From an uncultured Porphyromonas sp. (lineage in GTDB: Bacteria; Bacteroidota; Bacteroidia; Bacteroidales; Porphyromonadaceae): a stretch of DNA of 15,187 nucleotides. The notes beneath the pieces are model-generated. The model did no database searches. It was not told where the DNA came from and saw only the letters and a list, made by a program, of their open reading frames with translations. Below are positions 14,433 to 15,187 of this stretch, one piece after another (the first letter of the stretch is position 1; each line of letters begins with the position of its first letter). The stretch is from positions 1-15,187 of the forward strand of contig CAMFNC010000175.1 of assembly GCA_945965245.1 (NCBI GenBank), written 5' to 3'. The translations under genes were made by a program, and so were the position numbers.

Positions 14433-14930
14433 ATGAAAATGAATTTAGTGTGCAAATTTGCAATCTTAGCCGGTTCGGCTTTCTTGCTATTCTTGTCCTC
14501 TTCGTGTCATTCGGGTAGTCAAGCCGATGCCACTCAATCGACCCAAAGTGCAAGCCTATCGGCCCAAGCCGAAGGCGATGAAATCATTCATATCAGTGCC
14601 TCGGAATTTCGCAAGCAGATTTTCGACTATCAAGCCAGTCCGAACAAATTTGTTTATAAAGACCAAACGCCTGCCATTATTGATTTCTATGCCGACTGGT
14701 GCGGTCCATGCCGCAAGCTCAGTCCCAAATTGGAGGCTGTGGCCAAAAAATACAAAGGCAAACTGAAAGTCTATAAAGTGAACGTGGATAAAGAAATGGA
14801 ATTAGCTCGTGCATTCAATGTGCAGAGCATCCCAATGTGTTTGTTTGTTCCTGTAAAGGGTTCGCCCATCCAAACCATGGGCAATCTCTCTGAAGAAGAC
14901 ATTGAAAAAACCATTTCTCAGATCCTATAA
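14433..14930 (+). CDS. Thioredoxin-domain lipoprotein
   Basis: Predicted membrane-anchored thiol-disulfide oxidoreductase of 165 residues. The N-terminus has K2 and K8, a hydrophobic core and the sequence FLSSSC, so C25 is a likely lipidated cysteine. The serine-rich positions before it are a relaxed lipobox, acceptable in Bacteroidota. A low-complexity Ser/Gln/Ala linker (about 26-47) precedes the thioredoxin domain (about 50-165). The active site WCGPC is at 89-93 after IIDFYAD, and the cis-proline is P134 in SIPM. WCGPC is the sequence of reducing thioredoxins, which suggests a reductase or chaperone role facing the periplasm, fed by an inner-membrane electron carrier not seen here. An ATG two codons later is an equally possible start. 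It may be co-transcribed with the flavoprotein gene upstream, since no terminator lies between. A strong terminator follows. Confidence 0.9.
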   Translation: MKMNLVCKFAILAGSAFLLFLSSSCHSGSQADATQSTQSASLSAQAEGDEIIHISASEFRKQIFDYQASPNKFVYKDQTPAIIDFYADWCGPCRKLSPKLEAVAKKYKGKLKVYKVNVDKEMELARAFNVQSIPMCLFVPVKGSPIQTMGNLSEEDIEKTISQIL

Positions 14931-14959
14931 TTCTCAATCACATTACATCCTATTTACCC

Positions 14960-14992
14960 AAAGAAGGTGACTAAAAAGTCACCTTCTTTTTT
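14960..14992 (+). terminator. Rho-independent terminator after the thioredoxin lipoprotein gene
   Basis: A perfect 13-bp stem (AAAGAAGGTGACT at 14960-14972 with its complement at 14977-14989), a four-A loop, and six T at 14987-14992. It begins 29 nt after the stop codon. The A/T flanks of the stem would also permit termination on the minus strand. Confidence 0.93.
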
Positions 14993-15076
14993 ATCTCTTC
15001 CAATCCTAAATAACAACAAGGACATAAAAGCGGAAATAGAGTAAAAACTATATGGCGAAAAAACGTTTTCCGGTTT

Positions 15077-15127
15077 TTTGAGTGATTTTGTGGTGAAAAC
15101 ACAGAAAAAAGTAAAAAATCGCTCAAA
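15077..15127. repeat. Inverted repeat directly upstream of the right-edge promoter
   Basis: TTTGAGTGATTTT (15077-15089) pairs with AAAATCGCTCAAA (15115-15127), 13 positions with a single non-Watson-Crick pair (G-U in plus-strand RNA). The 25-nt interval contains a smaller TGTG/CACA hairpin. The repeat ends 4 nt before the -33 element of the next promoter, where an activator or repressor would sit. No gene is seen between 14993 and 15187. Confidence 0.6.
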
Positions 15128-15131
15128 CATG

Positions 15132-15162
15132 TTGCACAACACAAAAAAAAGCCTTATATTTG
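15132..15162 (+). promoter_or_regulatory. Bacteroidota promoter reading out of the right edge
   Basis: TTG at 15132-15134 and TATATTTG at 15155-15162, separated by 20 nt, form a full match to the Bacteroidota sigma-ABfr consensus (-33 TTTG/TTG and -7 TAnnTTTG). Transcription would start a few bases after 15165. The product is outside the window. The last bases, CATGGTATTAGAT, could be the beginning of its leader. Confidence 0.75.
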
Positions 15163-15187
15163 CAATGTGTTTTTCATGGTATTAGAT

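Noticed and set aside
14954..15142. 62-residue minus-strand frame
   Set aside because: It runs through a strong terminator and an inverted repeat. The product is low-complexity F/S/L, with no recognisable features.

Overview
The window looks like a housekeeping segment of a Bacteroidales (phylum Bacteroidota) chromosome. The evidence is a DUF3078-type protein, the dnaE-trxA gene order, a thioester-less bacterial alpha-2-macroglobulin, and several perfect copies of the Bacteroidota promoter -7 element TAnnTTTG. Shine-Dalgarno sequences are weak or absent before most genes. A Porphyromonadaceae-like host is possible but cannot be settled from the sequence alone. No tRNA, rRNA, CRISPR array, transposase or phage gene was seen.

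Left part, rightward (3-4903): the 3' end of a DUF3078 beta-barrel-like protein gene, a strong intrinsic terminator, then dnaE (replicative DNA polymerase III alpha subunit) and trxA (thioredoxin), closed by a hairpin that also lies at the end of the convergent gene on its right.

Middle, leftward (13737 down to 4986): kdsB (CMP-Kdo synthetase for lipopolysaccharide) and dnaG (primase) lie 15 nt apart and look co-transcribed. They are followed by a very large secreted alpha-2-macroglobulin-like protein of 1912 residues. The dnaG to macroglobulin gap (10725-10977) holds the most unusual structure in the window: four copies of a 14-bp near-palindrome at an exact 22-bp period, framed by inverted arms (10815-10921). 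The macroglobulin gene also carries a nine-G run inside its signal-peptide codons, a candidate for phase variation, and it has lost the thioester motif of its family.

Right part, rightward (13838-14930): a KefF/YwrO-type NAD(P)H oxidoreductase, divergent from kdsB with back-to-back -7 elements, then a predicted lipoprotein thioredoxin with WCGPC, and a strong terminator. The last 195 nt hold no gene. They contain an inverted repeat and a well-formed Bacteroidota promoter reading out of the right edge.

Functionally the segment joins replication (DnaE, DnaG), thiol redox (cytoplasmic TrxA and a membrane-anchored thioredoxin), envelope synthesis (KdsB) and envelope defence (macroglobulin). Nothing here proves a new multigene system. 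The repeat array and the G-tract upstream of and within the macroglobulin gene are the best leads.
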